DNA of 64,000 nucleotides from Protonemura montana (GCA_947568835.1 OX387612.1:2108001-2172000); one strand, 5' to 3'. Positions 47,091 to 59,925 are shown, counted from the stretch's first letter. Notes: generated by a model from the letters alone, not told the origin. Numbers and translations: made by a program.

Positions 47091-47549
47091 GCGTCCTGGT
47101 AACATTCAGGCTTGAAACATGTGGTTTATGAAGTTCCACTAACCGCTGATAGGTGGCGGCACGGAACGAGATTGAAACCAACATGGCGGACTGGTGGTGA
47201 ATCATCACGTATTCAAACAGACAGAAGTTGTTTTTGTGAGAAGGAAATGCACAACTGAATTCAGTATTCCGTGCAAAATTGTGTCCGTCGTAGAAGTAAT
47301 TCACTGATGAATAAACAGTCGAACCAAGTTTTTACTAATTTCGACATGACTGAACAAAATGTCTGCTAGGATATTGTTATGGTAAAGAAATTTGCTGTTT
47401 TTAATGCTTTGAAATGATTCTGAAAATCACTCAACTGATGATTCTGATGCTGACATGCATCATAGCGCTGAACGGCAAACTTTTGTTCGAACTTCTTTGT
47501 TATTTTACAGAAAAAAACTCGAAATTTTGTCATCACTTTGTCTCACGTA
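47091..47549. other. Intergenic sequence between genes 3 and 4
   Basis: No gene seen; leads into the 118-bp array. Confidence 0.4.
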
Positions 47550-48125
47550 CCTACCCCCACCCCTTGCCATCACGAGGGTCTTTGTTCTATTCATGTCCAT
47601 CTTGTCAGGTGACAACATTTCAACCCGTCTCGACTCGACCATCTAAGCTGTGTTGCCAACTCACGTACCTACCCCCACCCCTTGCCATCACGAGGGTCTT
47701 TGTTCGATTCATGTCCATCTTGTCAGGTGTCAACATTTCAACCCGTCTCGACTCGACCATCTAAGCTGTGTTGCCAACTCACGTACCTACCCCCACCCCT
47801 TCCCATCAGGAGGGTCTTTGTTCGATTCATGTCCATCTTGTCAGGTGTCAACATTTCAACCCGTCTCGACTCGACCATCTAAGCTGTGTTGCCAACTCAC
47901 GTACCTACCCCCACCCCTTCCCATCAAGAGGGTCTTTGTTCGATTCATGTCCATCTTGTCAGGTGTCAACATTTCAACCCGTCTCGACTCGACCATCTAA
48001 GCTGTGTTGCCAACTCACGTACCTACCCCCACCCCTTCCCATCAAGAGGGTCTTTGTTCGATTCATGTCCATCTTGTCAGGTGTCAAATTTTAACCCGTT
48101 TTGACTCGAGCATCTAAGCTGTTGC
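47545..48125 (+). repeat. 118-bp minisatellite, about 5 copies
   Basis: The unit includes CTCACGTACCTACCCCCACC, AGGGTCTTTGTTCGATTCAT, GTCCATCTTGTCAGGTGTCA and TCGACCATCTAAGCTGTGTT, repeating every 118 bp (47650, 47768, 47886, 48004). The last unit is diverged and truncated. Confidence 0.95.
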
Positions 48126-48627
48126 CATAATGCGTGACCCACATTTAGAAATCGATGTACATGAGTTTTTGGGATAGACTCTACAGCTAAGGTTAGTAAA
48201 AAAAAAAACATCCTGGTTATATAATAAATTACTTACCATCAGGTTTTTTTCTCGTGACATCCTTGTAAAATCCTCATTTAGCTGCTTGGCCCATTTAAAC
48301 CTCATCATTTTGGCAACACCTTCTTTACCTGCATTCCGAAAACTAGTTGTCTCAAATCTCACATATGGACCGTTACTCGCGAGCCACGTTTAAAAAAAAA
48401 GGAGTTTTTCCACTAATAATTCGTCCAGCACACTTGACCAGCATCGGAGTCAACAAACTCTGTGTCCTCTGAAACAGGGCAACAGGTGAAGGATGTGACA
48501 TGGCGTGCTAGGAGCATCTTTTTGCAGACAAGTTTAACGGACCCAGTCTTGGACTAGGCCGGCAGCGGCAGGACCAGAATGCTTCAATAAGTCAGTTTCC
48601 TCAAAGAGGTCTGCGGACAACGCGGTC
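48126..48627. other. Upstream region of gene 4
   Basis: The second half (48420-48627) is GC-richer and probably holds the 5' UTR and promoter; no TATA box is evident. Confidence 0.35.
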
Positions 48628-48642
48628 ATGGCAACGTACCAG
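48628..48642 (+). CDS. Gene 4 exon 1 (start exon, 5 codons)
   Basis: Reads MATYQ and ends GTACCAG|GTAACTC, phase 0. Intron 1 is 471 bp (48643-49113). The choice rests on the start-exon pattern shared with genes 2 and 5. Confidence 0.7.
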
Positions 48643-49113
48643 GTAACTCTGTCAACACTATCACTGAAAATATCGCTACCTTTTAGATATTCATACAGAT
48701 ATTCACAGAAACATGCCGTGTATTTAACATTTAAAATAGTAGACGTTTAGGTTTTGGATTCCAAATATGGTGTGAAACTGGTGTCACTCAAAACAGATCA
48801 AATAACTTTAAATTCAAAAAGATTAATAAACCTGATTTGTCTAAAATGAATGTATTTTCAATTTTGTGGTTCGTGCCTACAAGATTTTAACAAAAAACTA
48901 CAGCCCATTGGTAAAATGTATGCAAATGTTTGTTTAAAAAACTCATGCTTTTCTATAAGCTAAGAAATAATTCATGTTCGCTTACGAAAGCTTGGCAGTC
49001 TCATAAAAAAAACAGATAACAGCTTATGTGAAATGTCACTCGATTCCTATGAGTGTTATGACTTTGCAGAGATATGTCTCTCGAAGTCTGGAAATATTCT
49101 TATTTTCTTTTAG

Positions 49114-49214
49114 TTTGCAGTCAATGTTGCCGTGTTCCTGCTGTACGTGGTCGTCGTATCGGCAACCTACGCAGAGGGCGACATCATTCTCACGCCCTCA
49201 AGCAGCAACCTGGG
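49114..49214 (+). CDS. Gene 4 exon 2 (signal peptide)
   Basis: After TATTTTCTTTTAG the frame reads FAVNVAVFLLYVVVVSATYA then EGDIILTPSSSNLG, ending AACCTGG|GGTAACT with two bases of Gly carried over (phase 2). The likely cleavage site is after ATYA. The 129-bp array starts only about 80 bp beyond the donor. Confidence 0.8.
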
Positions 49215-49289
49215 GTAACTTGGAACTCATCATAACTTTAGAGATTTCACATCGCTTTTACTCTAAATATCAAATAGTAATTTTACGCG

Positions 49290-49985
49290 TCAAGCACAGC
49301 CATGGTGTGGTTCATACCCCACGACCTCCAGGCAAGGCTGGGACACGAGACATGGGACATGAGGGCAGGGTCCACGTTGGGCAGGGCGCGATGGAACAGG
49401 GTGGGTTCTTGGCACGCTGCATGCACAGCCATGGTGTGGTTCATACCCCACGACCTCCAGGCAAGGCTGGGACACGAGACATGGGACATGAGGGCAGGGT
49501 CCACGTTGGGCAGGGCGCGATGGAACAGGGTGGGTTCTTGGCACGCTGCATGCACAGCCATGGTGTGGTTCATACCCCACGACCTCCAGGCAAGGCTGGG
49601 ACACGAGACATGGGACATGGGGGCAGGGTCCAGGCAAGACTGGGACACGAGATATGGGACATGGGGGCAGGGTTCAGACAAGACTGGGACACGAGACATG
49701 GGACATGGGGGCAGGGTCCAGGCAAGACTAGGACACGAGGCATGGGACATGGGGGTAGGGTCCAGGCATGGCTGGGACAGGAGACATGGGACATGGAGGC
49801 AGGGTCCACGTTGGGCAGGGCGCTATGGGACAGGGTGGGTTCTTGGCACGCTGCAGGCACAGCCATGGTGTGGTTCATACCCCATGACCTCCAGGCAAGG
49901 CTGGGACACGAGACATGGGACATGCGGGCAGGGTCCAGGCTAGGCAGGGTGCTATGGGTCAGGGTGGGTTCTTGGCACGCTGCAA
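49290..49985 (+). repeat. 129-bp minisatellite with shorter internal units, gene 4 intron 2
   Basis: The first two full units (from 49295 and 49424) are 129 bp: CACAGCCATGGTGTGGTTCA, CTCCAGGCAAGGCTGGGACA, GGGCAGGGTCCACGTTGGGC, GTGGGTTCTTGGCACGCTGC. In the middle (about 49590-49790) only the segment GGCAAGACTGGGACACGAGA plus ATGGGACATGGGGGCAGGG is repeated, with periods of about 43 bp, before full units resume. It is GC-rich against an AT-rich background. Confidence 0.9.
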
Positions 49986-49997
49986 GGCTTAAATATT

Positions 49998-50275
49998 GGT
50001 TGGTGACCATCTTACTCAATACCAGTTCTGTTCGGCAGAGAGGTCCCATTTCCGGTGCTTCTCGGCGGTGACTCTCTTGGTGCTCTTCTGCAGACTGGTG
50101 AATGCTTTATGCCTTCAAAGGGGTTTGGGTTTCTCCCCCCCCCCTTCTTTTAAGTAAAAGTGTGTTTATCATTATTTTAATTTTATCTTTTTTTTCACTT
50201 ACGAGTGCCCTATTAGCCATTGCAAAAACAGAGCGTCACCAATTTAAAAAAAATCAATCAATCAATCAATCAGTC
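49998..50275 (+). mobile_element. Diverged SINE fragment ending in ATCAATCA tail
   Basis: GGTGACCATCTTACTC with ACCAGTTCTGTTCGGCAGAG is a head remnant. A degraded body follows and a tail with GAGCGTCACCAAT then ATCAATCAATCAATCAAT. In gene 4 intron 2. Confidence 0.6.
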
Positions 50276-50319
50276 AAAAAATTATAACTTTAAAGATGCC
50301 CAGTTATTTTTTTGATGTA

Positions 50320-50770
50320 CAGTGTTAAGCGATACACTGTTTTGACAACTGGCCATGAGGCACTGTTTTAACGGCGTCGGTGATTGAGAGGATTATGATG
50401 AACCTAACCTAGCCTAGAAGGGCGGAGGGGAAACCCAATTCCGGCACAAAGCCTACTTCGGTCGACTAGCACCAATGGGTCCGCCGGCTTAACACCCCTT
50501 ACGAAAGACGATACAACGCTTACAAAAGGATTCCTCCACAAATCCATGCTGTCGAGAGGTTGATAAGCAAGGCGAGTGAAGTTGCTGTACTAACCTTCAT
50601 CCCTACAACCTCTCTTCTGAACAGAACTGGTCATGTGTATGACGATCACCCATCCAATAACTGACCCAGTGCAATGTTTCTTCACTTTCATCCTTCCAAC
50701 CTCTCTCCCTGGTCATATGTATGATGGTCACCCATCTAATACCTGACCGAGCGTAGTGTTGCTCAACGTA
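50320..50770 (-). mobile_element. 5S-derived SINE (copy 8), gene 4 intron 2
   Basis: Minus-strand element: tail at about 50325-50390 (CACTGTTTTGACAACTGGCC), body with CACAAATCCATGCTGTCGAG, and about two diverged heads reaching 50770, about 55 bp before exon 3. Confidence 0.75.
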
Positions 50771-50826
50771 GAATTTCAATTACGTTTACCAGTGAATAAT
50801 TAACCAAGCGACAATTTTAATTCCAG

Positions 50827-51484
50827 TGACGCACACCAACCCCAACGATTTGTCGACATCCAACCGTCAACTGTGACAGTGACAGGTGTTCAACGCACGA
50901 CGACAGTCATCAAGACGACCGTGGTGACAGTTGTCGAAACAACCGTCATCAACGCGGCGACCACAACCACAGCAATCATCACAATACCAGTGACAATCAC
51001 TATGAGTCCAGTCACCACCGTAGTTTACCAACAACAAGCGTGCCCCAGCCAGGGCGAAGCCATAAACAATGCTCCAAATTCGCTTGCTGCCCCGCTAAAT
51101 ATTTCGAACCATAATATAGTTTTTGTATCAGATTTTGTTAAAATTAACCGAACTGTAGACCTAAAAAGTCCTGACATTGACAAGGAATTTGATAAGGTAA
51201 TACGTGTATACCCTACCAGTTTGTTTTCTTCTGTGATGGCTTCTCTGAGCCAGGTGGTGGCTGAAATGAAGAGACGTGGTTCCCGTGGGGACCTCGTTGA
51301 GCGGTATGAGGTACTGTCAAACAATAATGTGATGTATAAGCAGTCTGAACCTAGGATGGGAGAATTGGAGGAGATGGCAGGAGAGGTATTGGATGAAGCA
51401 AGAAAGGGTGGCCATGAGTCGGACGCGTTCTTCGAGAGGATGGAGAAGTTTGTTGGATTCTTGGAGACGATTTATGCGAGATAG
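50827..51484 (+). CDS. Gene 4 exon 3: short secreted TVT protein with helical C-terminus
   Basis: Starts after CAATTTTAATTCCAG in phase 2 (GG|T, Gly39) and stops at TAG 51482-51484; the protein is about 257 aa. One Thr/Val block (about residues 50-110) contains TVIKTTVVTVVETTVINA and ends VVYQQQACP, followed by a variable linker and a helical domain from about residue 165 to the end (FSSVMASLSQVVAEMKRRG, GELEEMAGEVLDEARKGG, DAFFERMEKFVGFLETI). Gene 5 gives a clear alignment over the TVT block (TVIKTVLSTVVETTIVNA, VVYVRQVCP), so these two are close paralogues. One Cys only in this exon, so no internal disulfide network as in genes 2 and 3. Function unknown. Confidence 0.85.
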
Positions 51485-52544
51485 ATGTTGTGGTACTCTT
51501 GACCAACCAAGCGGGAGGCACATGAGGGAGTAGAAATGTGATTTATTGAACATATGTACGACAAGCTGGTAAACCAGCAAAGAGACACAAGAGAATAAGA
51601 TATATTTCCAATTAAATTTCATGATGTCATTGTAAAGCATGATGATGTCAAGCAACAACAATTGCTATCGCTCCACGAACATGCGCCATCTTGATTGTTA
51701 TTTAGTTTTTTGAAAATGTTCGAGCTGAATGAGCTGAAGGAAGTATCACGATGGCTTTGACTTATCGACTCTTAACTGACATTTCAATCCGTGAGTTCAC
51801 ACGTGAACATGCCTTGCGTCTTGTGTCTGATGCTATTGCCTAAGATTAAGTCGATAGGTCTGAATTAAAGCGGCTGTCCATGTTTTCTTTCACCTTTCCA
51901 GGTAGCAAACGGCTGAACTCGAGACGGGTTTCATAATTTGGGGCGTTTTACGGTTGTACTCTGGTTAGAAAAGGGTTGCGGTCCCAAAAAGTGCCAAAAG
52001 TAGCGACGTTTCAGCGAGGCAAGGCCCACCATCTTCAGGAGAATATAATAGCTGTCAAATCTAAAAAGGGTTTTGTAAATTTCGACCAACAACAGAAAAC
52101 TTTAGAGTAACTTAATCTAAAAGAAGAAGGGCGATATGTCAATATTGTGCAAGAGCCCTAAAAAATTTTTTTAGCAAAATACCGATAAATTGTGAAGTTT
52201 TTGAAGTGTTTTACTGAAGTGCTATCGCTCGGATATGTTCTGTGATCCATGTTTTCAATTCATATTTTCCAATTATCTGAAATGATATCTCAATATTCTA
52301 AGCGAACATATTTTTTAAATCTATCCTTTCTAACAGAATAGATTTCAAAATTCGAAGTGGACTTCAATAGGTTCGAGATGATACCTACATTTAGAAAAAA
52401 AAAAAAAAACAGTATCTACTTATATTTATTATATTATTTTAATTGAGTTTGACTGTCGTTTCTCGATTGTATCTGGAATTGAACGCCAACAATAAAAATA
52501 CAGTGAGTTTTGACAAAAACTATTAAAACTGGGTTTTTACATTC
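51485..52544. other. Intergenic sequence after gene 4
   Basis: No gene or array recognised. A partial dispersed-element end (AAAACTATTAAAACTGGG) is at about 52515-52535, just before composite element copy C. Confidence 0.4.
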
Positions 52545-55500
52545 GAATCACAATTAATCAACGAGTGTAAATTTGCTTATCGAAGTTTTTCTTTCCTTAG
52601 CGGTGACAATGATGACTTGCATACTGCTTTAATCCTACAGACAGCCAACCCTTATCCCTAAGTCGCGTCAATGCGTCGTCAATCCATCACTTGAAAGCTT
52701 CAATTGCAAACGCTTTTTTACCACTTCCCAGCAAGAAATTGAAGATGAATGGGTTGCCTTACAAACAACACGTGACGTACCATGGTAGGGAAGCAGAATA
52801 TCAAGCACGTCCCAAAACATCGGTCGCTAGTTGGGGCGCAGTTTACATGGCTGCAGTTTACATGGCTGCAGTTAACATGGCTGCAGTTTACATGGCTGCA
52901 GTTTACATGGCTGCAGTTTACATGGCTGCAGTTTACATGGCTGCAGATAACATGGCTGCAGTTTACACGGCTGCAGTTTACATGGCTGCAGTTTACATGG
53001 CTGCAGTTTACATGGCTGCAGTTTACATGGCTGCAGTTTACATGGCTGCAGTTAACATGGCTGCAGTTTACATGGCTGCAGTTTACATGGCTGCAGTTTA
53101 CATGGCTGCAGTTAACATGGCTGCAGTTTACATGGCTGCAGTTAACATGGCTGCAGTTTACATGGCTGCAGTTAACATGGCTGCAGTTAACATGGCTGCA
53201 GTTTACATGGCTGCAGTTTACATGGCTGCAGTTTACATGGCTGCAGTTTACATGGCTGCAGTTTACATGGCTGCAGTTAACATGGCTGCAGTTTACATGG
53301 CTGCAGTTTACATGGCTGCAGTTTACATGGCTGCAGTTTACATGGCTGCAGATAACATGGCTGCAGTTTACACGGCTGCAGTTTACATGGCTGCAGTTTA
53401 CATGGCTGCAGTTTACATGGCTGCAGTTTACATGGCTGCAGTTTACATGGCTGCAGTTTACATGGCTGCAGTTAACACGGCTGCAGTTAACATGGCTGCA
53501 GTTTACATGGCTGCAGTTTACATGGCTGCAGTTTACATGGCTGCAGTTAACATGGCTGCAGTTTACACGGCTGCAGTTTACATGGCTGCAGTTTACATGG
53601 CTGCAGTTTACATGGCTGCAGTTTACATGGCTGCAGTTTACATGGCTGCAGTTAACATGGCTGCAGTTTACATGGCTGCAGTTAACATGGCTGCAGTTTA
53701 CATGGCTGCAATTAACATGGCTGCAGTTTACATGGCTGCAGTTTACATGGCTGCAGTTTACATGGCTGCAGTTAATATGGCTGCAGTTAACATGGCTGCA
53801 GTTAACATGGCTGCAGTTAACATGGCTGCAGTTTACATGGCTGCAGTTTACATGGCTGCAGTTTACATGGCTGCAGTTTACATGGCTGCAGTTTACATGG
53901 CTGCAGTTTACATGGCTGCAGTTAACATGGCTGCAGTTAACATGGCTGCAGTTAACATGGCTGCAGTTTACATGGGTGCAGTTTACATGGCTGCAGTTTA
54001 CATGGCTGCAGTTAACATGGCTGCAGTTTACATGGCTGCAGTTAACATGGCTGCAGTTTACATGGCTGCAGTTTACATGGCTGCAGTTTACATGGCTGCA
54101 GTTAACATGGCTGCAGTTTACATGGCTGCAGTTTACATGGCTGCAGTTAACACGGCTGCAGTTAACATGGGTGCAGTTTACATGGCTGCAGTTAACATGG
54201 CTGCAGTTTACATGGCTGCAGTTTACATGGCTGCAGTTTACATGGCTGCAGTTTACATGGCTGCAGTTAACATGGCTGCAGTTTACATGGCTGCAGTTTA
54301 CATGGCTGCAGTTTACATGGCTGCAGTTTACATGGCTGCAGTTAACATGGCTGCAGTTTACATGGCTGCAGTTTACATGGCTGCAGTTTACATGGCTGCA
54401 GTTTACATGGCTGCAGTTAACATGGCTGCAGTTTACATGGCTGCAGTTAACATGGCTGCAGTTTACATGGCGGCAGTTAACATGGCTGCAGTTTACATGG
54501 CTGCAGTTTACATGGCTGCAGTTTACATGGCTGCAGTTAATATGGCTGCAGTTTACATGGCTGCAGTTTACATGGCTGCAGTTAACATGGCTGCAGTTTA
54601 CATGGCTGCAGTTTACATGGCTGCAGTTTACATGGCTGCAGTTTACATGGCTGCAGTTTACATGGCTGCAGTTTACATGGCTGCAGTTTACATGGCTGCA
54701 GTAAACATGGCTGCAGTTTACACGGCTGCAGTTTACATGGCTGCAGTTTACATGGCTGCAGTTTACATGGCTGCAGTTTACATGGCTGCAGTTTACATGG
54801 CTGCAGTTAACATGGCTGCAGTTTACATGGCTGCAGTTTACATGGCTGCAGTTTACATGGCTGCAGTTTACATGGCTGCAGTTAACATGGCTGCAGTTTA
54901 CACGGCTGCAGTTTACATGGCTGCAGTTTACATGGCTGCAGTTTACATGGCTGCAGTTTACATGGCTGCAGTTTACATGGCTGCAGTTAACATGGCTGCA
55001 GTTAACATGGCTGCAGTTAACATGGCTGCAGTTTACATGGCTGCAGTTAACATGGCTGCAGTTTACATGGCTGCAGTTTACATGGCTGCAAATTACATGG
55101 CTGCAGTTATTATGGCTGCAGTTTACATGGCTGCAGTTTACATGGCTGCAGTTAACATGGCTGCAGTTTACATGGCTGCAGTTTACATGGCAGCAGTTTA
55201 CATGGCTGCAGTTTACATGGCTGCAGTTTACATGGCTGCAGTTGACATGGCTGCAGTTAACATGGCTGCAGTTAACATGGCTGCAGTTAACATGGCTGCA
55301 GTTAACATGGCTGCAGTTTACATGGCTGCAGTTTACATGGCTGCAGTTACATGGCTGCAGTTTACATGGCTGCAGTTTACATGGCTGCAGTTTACATGGC
55401 TGCAGTTTACATGGCTGCAGTTAACACGGCTGCAGTTAACATGGCTGCAGTTTACACGGCTGCAGTTAACATGGCTGCAGTTTACATGGCTGCAGTTTAC

Positions 55501-58500
55501 ATGGCTGCAGTTAACATGGCTGCAGTTTACATGGCTGCAGTTTACATGGCTGCAGTTAACACGGCTGCAGTTTACATGGCTGCAGTTTACATGGCTGCAG
55601 TTAACACGGCTGCAGTTTACATGGCTGCAGTTTACATGGCTGCAGTTAATATGGCTGCAGTTAACATGGCTGCAGTTAACATGGGTGCAGTTTACATGGC
55701 TGCAGTTAACATGGCTGCAGTTTACATGGCTGCAGTTTACATGGCTGCAGTTTACATGGCTGCAGTTTACATGGCTGCAGTTAACATGGCTGCAGTTTAC
55801 ATGGCTGCAGTTTACATGGCTGCAGTTTACATGGCTGCAGTTTACATGGCTGCAGTTAACATGGCTGCAGTTTACATGGCTGCAGTTTACATGGCTGCAG
55901 TTTACATGGCTGCAGTTTACATGGCTGCAGTTAACATGGCTGCAGTTAACATGGCTGCAGTTAACATGGCTGCAGTTTACATGGCTGCAGTTAACATGGC
56001 TGCAGTTTACATGGCTGCAGTTTACATGGCTGCAGTTTACATGGCTGCAGTTTACATGGCTGCAGTTTACATGGCTGCAGTTAATATGGCTGCAGTTTAC
56101 ATGGCTGCAGTTTACATGGCTGCAGTTAACATAGCTGCAGTTTACATGGCTGCAGTTTACATGGCTGCAGTTTACATGGCTGCAGTTTACATGGCTGCAG
56201 TTTACATGGCTGCAGTTTACATGGCTGCAGTTTACATGGCTGCAGTTTACATGGCTGCAGTTTACATGGCTGCAGTTTACATGGCTGCAGTTAACACGGC
56301 TGCAGTTAACATGGCTGCAGTTTACACGGCTGTAGTTAACATGGCTGCAGTTTACATGGCTGCAGTTTACATGGCTGCAGTTTACATGGCTGCAGTTTAC
56401 ACGGCGCAGTTTACATGGCTGCAGTTTACATGGCTGCAGTTAACATGGCTGCAGTTAACATGGCTGCAGTTAACATGGCTGCAGTTTACATGGCTGCAGT
56501 TTACATGGCTGCAGTTTACATGGCTGCAGTTAACATGGCTGCAGTTTACATGGCTGCAGTTTACACGGCTGCAGTTTACATGGCTGCAGTTAACATGGCT
56601 GCAGTTAACATGGCTGCAGTTTACACGGCTGCAGTTTACATGGCTGCAGTTAACATGGCTGCAGTTTACACGGCTGCAGTTTACATGGCTGCAGTTTACA
56701 TGGCTGCAGTTTACACGGCTGCAGTTTACATGGCTGCAGTTTACATGGCTGCAGTTTACATGGCTGCAGTTTACATGGCTGCAGTTTACATGGGTGCAGT
56801 TTACATGGCTGCAGTTTACATGGCTGCAGTTTACATGGGTGCAGTTTACATGGCTGCAGTTTACATGGGTGCAGTTTACATGGCTGCAGTTTACATGGCT
56901 GCAGTTTACATGGGTGCAGTTTACATGGGTGCAGTTTACATGGCTGCAGTTAACATGGCTGCAGTTTACACGGCTGCAGTTTACATGGCTGCAGTTAACA
57001 TGGCTGCAGTTTACACGGCTGCAGTTAACATGGCTGCAGTTTACATGGCTGCAGTTTACATGGCTGCAGTTAATATGGCTGCAGTTAACATGGCTGCAGT
57101 AAATATGGCTGCAGTTTACATGGCTGCAGTTTACATGGCTGCAGTTAACATGGCTGCAGTTTACATGGCTGCAGTTTACATGGCTGCAGTTTGCATGGCT
57201 GCAGTTTACATGGCTGCAGTTTACATGGCTGCAGTTTACATGGCTGCAGTTAACATGGCTGCAGTTAACATGGCTGCAGTTTACATGGCTGCAGTTTACA
57301 TGGCTGCAGATAACATGGCTGCAGTTTACATGGCTGCAGTTAACACGGCTGCAGTTAACATGGCTGCAGTTTACACGGCTGCAGTTTACATGGCTGCAGT
57401 TTACATGGCTGCAGTTTACATGGCTGCAGTTAACATGGCTGCAGTTTACATGGCTGCAGTTAACATGGCTGCAGTAAACATGGCTGCAGTTTACATGGCT
57501 GCAGTTTACATGGCTGCAGTTAGCATGGCTGCAGTTAACATGGCTGCAGTTTACATGGCTGCAGTTAACATGGCTGCAGTAAACATGGCTGCAGTTTACA
57601 TGGCTGCAGTTTACATGGGTGCAGTTTACATGGCTGCAGTTTACATGGGTGCAGTTTACATGGCTGCAGTTTACATGGCTGCAGTTAACATGGGTGCAGT
57701 TTACATGGGTGCAGTTTACATGGCTGCAGTTTACATGGCTGCAGTTTACATGGCTGCAGTTTACACGGCTGCAGTTTACATGGCTGCAGTTAACATGGCT
57801 GCAGTTTACATGGCTGCAGTTAACATGGCTGCAGTTTACATGGCTGCAGTTTACATGGCTGCAGTTAACATGGCTGCAGTTAACATGGCTGCAGTTAATA
57901 TGGCTGCAGTTTACATGGCTGCAGTTTACATGGCTGCAGTTAACATGGCTGCAGTTTACATGGCTGCAGTTTACATGGCTGCAGTTTACATGGCTGCAGT
58001 TTACATGGCTGCAGTTTACATGGCTGCAGTTTACATGGCTGCAGTTAACATGGCTGCAGTTAACATGGCTGCAGTTTACATGGCTGCAGTTTACATGGCT
58101 GCAGTTAACATGGCTGCAGTTTACATGGCTGCAGTTAACATGGCTGCAGTTTACATGGCTGCAGTTTACATGGCTGCAGTTTACATGGCTGCAGTTAACA
58201 TGGCTGCAGTTTACATGGCTGCAGTTTACATGGCTGCAGTTTACATGGCTGCAGTTTACATGGCTGCAGTTAACATGGCTGCAGTTTACACGGCTGCAGT
58301 TAACATGGCTGCAGTTAACATGGCTGCAGTTAACATGGCTGCAGTTAGCATGGCTGCAGTTAACATGGCTGCAGTTTACATGGCTGCAGTTAACATGGCT
58401 GCAGTTAACATGGCTGCAGTTTACATGGCTGCAGTTTACACGGCTGCAGTTTACATGGCTGCAGTTAACATGGCTGCAGTTAACATGGCTGCAGTTTACA

Positions 58501-59115
58501 TGGCTGCAGTTTACATGGCTGCAGTTAACATGGCTGCAGTTAACATGGCTGCAGTTTACATGGCTGCAGTTTACATGGCTGCAGTTTACATGGCTGCAGT
58601 TTACATGGCTGCAGTTTACATGGCTGCAGTTTACACATGCGCACAATACAAAAACACTTGGGGAGCAGTTTATAGGGCCGCAGAAAACAGAACTGCAGAA
58701 AACACGTTGAGGCGCAGAATACAGAGGTGCACTTTATGCCGTGACAGAATTCGTCATAATTTACGCAAAAGCACGGCAATTTCAAAAATGTTCATCTCAT
58801 CTTGAGATCAGACAAATAGTAACAATGAAACCGAGGTCCACGTCAGTCGGTGCGTGGCGTCAAATTACGTCCAGCGAGTAGCTCGGACTCGCTGTCTCCT
58901 CATTACCTCTACAAACATTCATGGCAGTTCAGAACCTACATTTTTGTACAGCCCATCAAAGGTTAAAACTAGGCAAGATGGACGTTCTAACAAAAACTAT
59001 TTCAACTGGGTTTTGAATGCTAAAAGAAGAACAACTAAATTTTCCAACGTTTGGTTACTTGTACTAGTTACTTTATCAAGGGTCAGAACAGTCCTGACAA
59101 TTTTCCGATAGCAAA
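52545..59115 (+). mobile_element. Dispersed composite element, copy C (about 386 internal 15-bp units)
   Basis: The left flank from ATTCGAATCACAATTAATCA through CCACTTCCCAGCAAGAAATT and TAGTTGGGGCGCAG matches copy A almost base for base, and so does the right flank from GCGCACAATACAAAAACAC through TTTCCAACGTTTGGTTACTT. The two copies differ chiefly in array size. No protein-coding capacity of its own is evident. Confidence 0.8.
52842..58634 (+). repeat. Giant 15-bp minisatellite TTTACATGGCTGCAG, about 386 copies (5.8 kb)
   Basis: Head-to-tail 15-bp units; the dominant polymorphism is TTTAC versus TTAAC, with rarer ACACGG, GGGTGCAG and GATAAC forms. Higher-order structure exists: the rare pair GATAACATGG then TTTACACGG recurs 405 bp apart (27 units) at about 52946 and 53351. 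Single-base deletions near 55348 and 56404 shift frames. Every unit carries CTGCAG and CATG palindromes. Frames are open in several registers on both strands because no unit contains a stop there; the minus-strand Cys-Ser-His-Val-Asn reading and the plus-strand Met-Ala-Ala-Val-Tyr reading are judged non-coding. Confidence 0.97.
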
Positions 59116-59925
59116 AGAACCACAAAAAAAAAAAAAAAAAAAAAACAATTATCTTATTCAAGCATCCTAAATGCATATAAATAAAATAATCAGTGTCGAT
59201 AACTAAAAAACTAACATATTTTGTATTTTTGAAATTATGACCCCAAAAAAATTGGGGTTTTTTACTTACTAACCAATTATGTGAGTGGATACGAAACGTT
59301 TAGTTCAAAACCTGACACTTGCTGCGCTCTCTAAAAGAAAATTTTGTTTTCAGCAACTACATTTTTGTAAGTCCTTTGTTTGATAATCGAATTTCAACTT
59401 AAAAAAAAAAATGTTCAGACAATCTAATTTACTATGTACTTAGGGGTAAACAAATTTCTTATGTTGTAATTACGGGCTAAGATTAGTCACTTTGAGCCGA
59501 AATGTAGAAGCGTAGGTTATTTTAATCGATGAAGTTTGCCAGTATTGGCGTTTTTTTATGTAATCTCTAAAATAATAAACTGGCAAATGAAATCAAGACG
59601 TAATATCAGAGTTTTAAAGGTAATGACCCTTTAAATTCTGCCACGTCTTCATGGGTGGTTAGGTGTCAGATCGTTATTAACTGGAAATATTCTTATATTT
59701 CTGATCAAATGAATTGCTCGAATGTTTTTAACTATTCAGCTGTTTTTTTATCTTGGCAATGAAATCAAAGCGTGGCCTGCGGTATACAAGATAAGTACAA
59801 CCAAATATAGTTAAACCAGTTTATTGATAAACGAAGCAAAAAAATGTAAATCCAGTCTTCGATAATCATCAAATATAATCGCAAATACCTACTGCAAACA
59901 CTTACATGACTATAAGTCCCATATA
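59116..59925. other. AT-rich intergenic sequence
   Basis: Poly-A run at about 59125-59145; nothing else recognised. Confidence 0.4.

Noticed and set aside
49028-50071. 347-codon frame over gene 4 exon 2 and the 129-bp array
   Set aside because: Wrong frame for the signal peptide exon and mostly repeat translation.
52691-58805. Very long open frames (over 1100 codons on +, about 750 on -) of Met-Ala-Ala-Val-Tyr, Phe-Thr-Trp-Leu-Gln or Cys-Ser-His-Val-Asn repeats
   Set aside because: Open in several registers on both strands at once because the 15-bp unit has no stops there; single-base deletions shift frames; the same element at 30.9 kb has one unit and no frame. The main TTTAC/TTAAC variant is synonymous only in the minus-strand Val reading, which is noted but not enough.
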